Assembly: GCA_913056505.1 (NCBI GenBank)
Contig: CAJXLZ010000063.1
Span: 1-6,198 of the forward strand
DNA length: 6,198 bases
Origin: an uncultured Desulfurellaceae bacterium
GTDB lineage: Bacteria; Campylobacterota_A; Desulfurellia; Desulfurellales; Hippeaceae
Direction: 5' to 3'
Each line of letters opens with the position of its first letter. Position 1 is the stretch's first letter. A program made the translations under genes and the position numbers. Below, one piece after another: positions 5,337 through 6,198 of the stretch. The notes beneath the pieces were generated by a model. The model had not been told where the DNA came from and did not search any database. It worked only from the letters and a program-made list of their open reading frames with translations.

Positions 5337-6198
5337 TGAGTATTTTGTCAATTCTTTTTAAGGATTCGTCTTTTTTTAAAACCATAAGCATCTCATATAT
5401 GCCCGGCCCCACACTCCTTCCTGTAATTGCTATGCGTACAGGTTGCGCTATTTTTATCATTTTTATATCGAATTTTTTCATTGTTTCATCGAAGGCTTCT
5501 TTCAAACTAATCTCCGAGTCGAAGTTTGCCTCTTGAAGTTTATTTCTTAAAAAGATAATTGCATCTTTTACACTGCTCTTGAAATATTTCTTTGCGCCTT
5601 TTGCTTCGAAGGTTTCGGGTGCATCGCAATAAAATAGTAGAGCATCCGCCATTTCCTTTAGCGTAGATGCGCGGGCTCTTAGCGTGTTCATTGCTCCTAT
5701 TAAGAAATCATCCCCTTTTTCAAGACACCTTTCTGGTAAAAATTGTTTTAGGTGGGAAAGCAATGAATCATTATCACTATTTTTTATATATTCTTCATTA
5801 ACCCACAACAGTTTTTCAGGATTGAAAACAGCAGCGGATCTATTCAAATGCTCAAGATCAAAGTACTTTATCAATTCTTCTGTTGTAAAGATCTCTTTAT
5901 CTCCATGAGACCATCCCAAACGCACAAGATAATTTACCAAAGCTTGGGGTAAATATCCGTCTTTTCTATATTCTAAAACCGATTTCGCTCCATGCCTTTT
6001 TGATAATCGCTCTCTGTCTTCACCTAATATCATAGGTATATGCGCATATTGAGGCGGCGTTTTATCCAGCAGTCTGTATATAACAATCTGTTTTGCTGTA
6101 TTTGTGATGTGATCATCTCCTCGAATTATATGCGTTATGCCTATTATAAAATCATCAACTACATTTGCAAAATTATACATAACGGATCCGTCCGAACG
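5311..6198 (-). CDS. gltX: Glutamyl-tRNA synthetase, C-terminal part (5' end beyond window)
   Basis: The frame is open through the right edge. The bases before the ATG at 6180 encode RSDGSV, which joins MYNFANVVDDFIIGITHIIR as in all bacterial GluRS, so that ATG is internal. The visible 295 residues are the C-terminal part of a protein usually 460-490 long. The HIGH motif lies outside the window. Present are RGDDHITNT (26-34), the KMSKS-type loop RLSKR (64-68) and the helical anticodon-binding region, ending with QPVRIAITGRSVGPGIYEML near the C terminus. The enzyme attaches glutamate to tRNA-Glu in the cytoplasm. Whether it also charges tRNA-Gln cannot be judged by eye. It is the first visible gene of the leftward set and overlaps the YihY-like gene. 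Confidence 0.97.
   Translation of the reverse strand, partial: RSDGSVMYNFANVVDDFIIGITHIIRGDDHITNTAKQIVIYRLLDKTPPQYAHIPMILGEDRERLSKRHGAKSVLEYRKDGYLPQALVNYLVRLGWSHGDKEIFTTEELIKYFDLEHLNRSAAVFNPEKLLWVNEEYIKNSDNDSLLSHLKQFLPERCLEKGDDFLIGAMNTLRARASTLKEMADALLFYCDAPETFEAKGAKKYFKSSVKDAIIFLRNKLQEANFDSEISLKEAFDETMKKFDIKMIKIAQPVRIAITGRSVGPGIYEMLMVLKKDESLKRIDKILNEIPDTVS

Overview
This AT-rich window most likely comes from a Gram-negative bacterium. HtrA and the ComEA-like protein both carry export signals, Shine-Dalgarno sites are strong GGAGG types, and the housekeeping genes (gltX, htrA) are bacterial. A lineage cannot be assigned from this sequence. GTCATTCC/GGAATGAC palindromes occur in several proteobacterial and related phyla, so they do not settle it.

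Layout. Positions 1-1926 read rightward and 2195-6198 read leftward, so the two halves converge on a gap at 1927-2194. The left third looks like accessory DNA. It holds the 3' part of an AbiEi-type winged-helix regulator (1-648), an MntA/HepT (MNT-HEPN) toxin-antitoxin pair (740-1388), and a short secreted ComEA-like DNA-binding protein (1633-1926). On the other strand lies a RelB/RelE-type pair (2675 down to 2195). Degenerate TTGGATTGGTT-like arrays with a period of about 9 nt flank the MntA/HepT pair on both sides (667-721 and 1423-1495), and a weak trace sits at 2095-2115. Positions 2676-3100 have no gene. They hold the relBE promoter, a cluster of nested inverted repeats (2794-3041) and the htrA terminator.

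The right half looks like core genome, all on the minus strand: gltX (5' end beyond the window), a YihY/BrkB-type membrane protein overlapping its 3' end, and a periplasmic HtrA/DegP protease with its own consensus-like sigma-70 promoter and an intrinsic terminator.

How the genes work together. MntA and HepT form a textbook pair, with all catalytic motifs intact on both sides. RelB and RelE form a second, translationally coupled pair. The AbiEi-type protein lacks its usual AbiEii partner immediately downstream and sits instead before the MNT-HEPN pair. I see no wholly new system. The most interesting points are the repeat-bracketed toxin-antitoxin cassette, the mirror-symmetric spacing in the palindrome cluster, and the AbiEi-type gene next to a different nucleotidyltransferase module.
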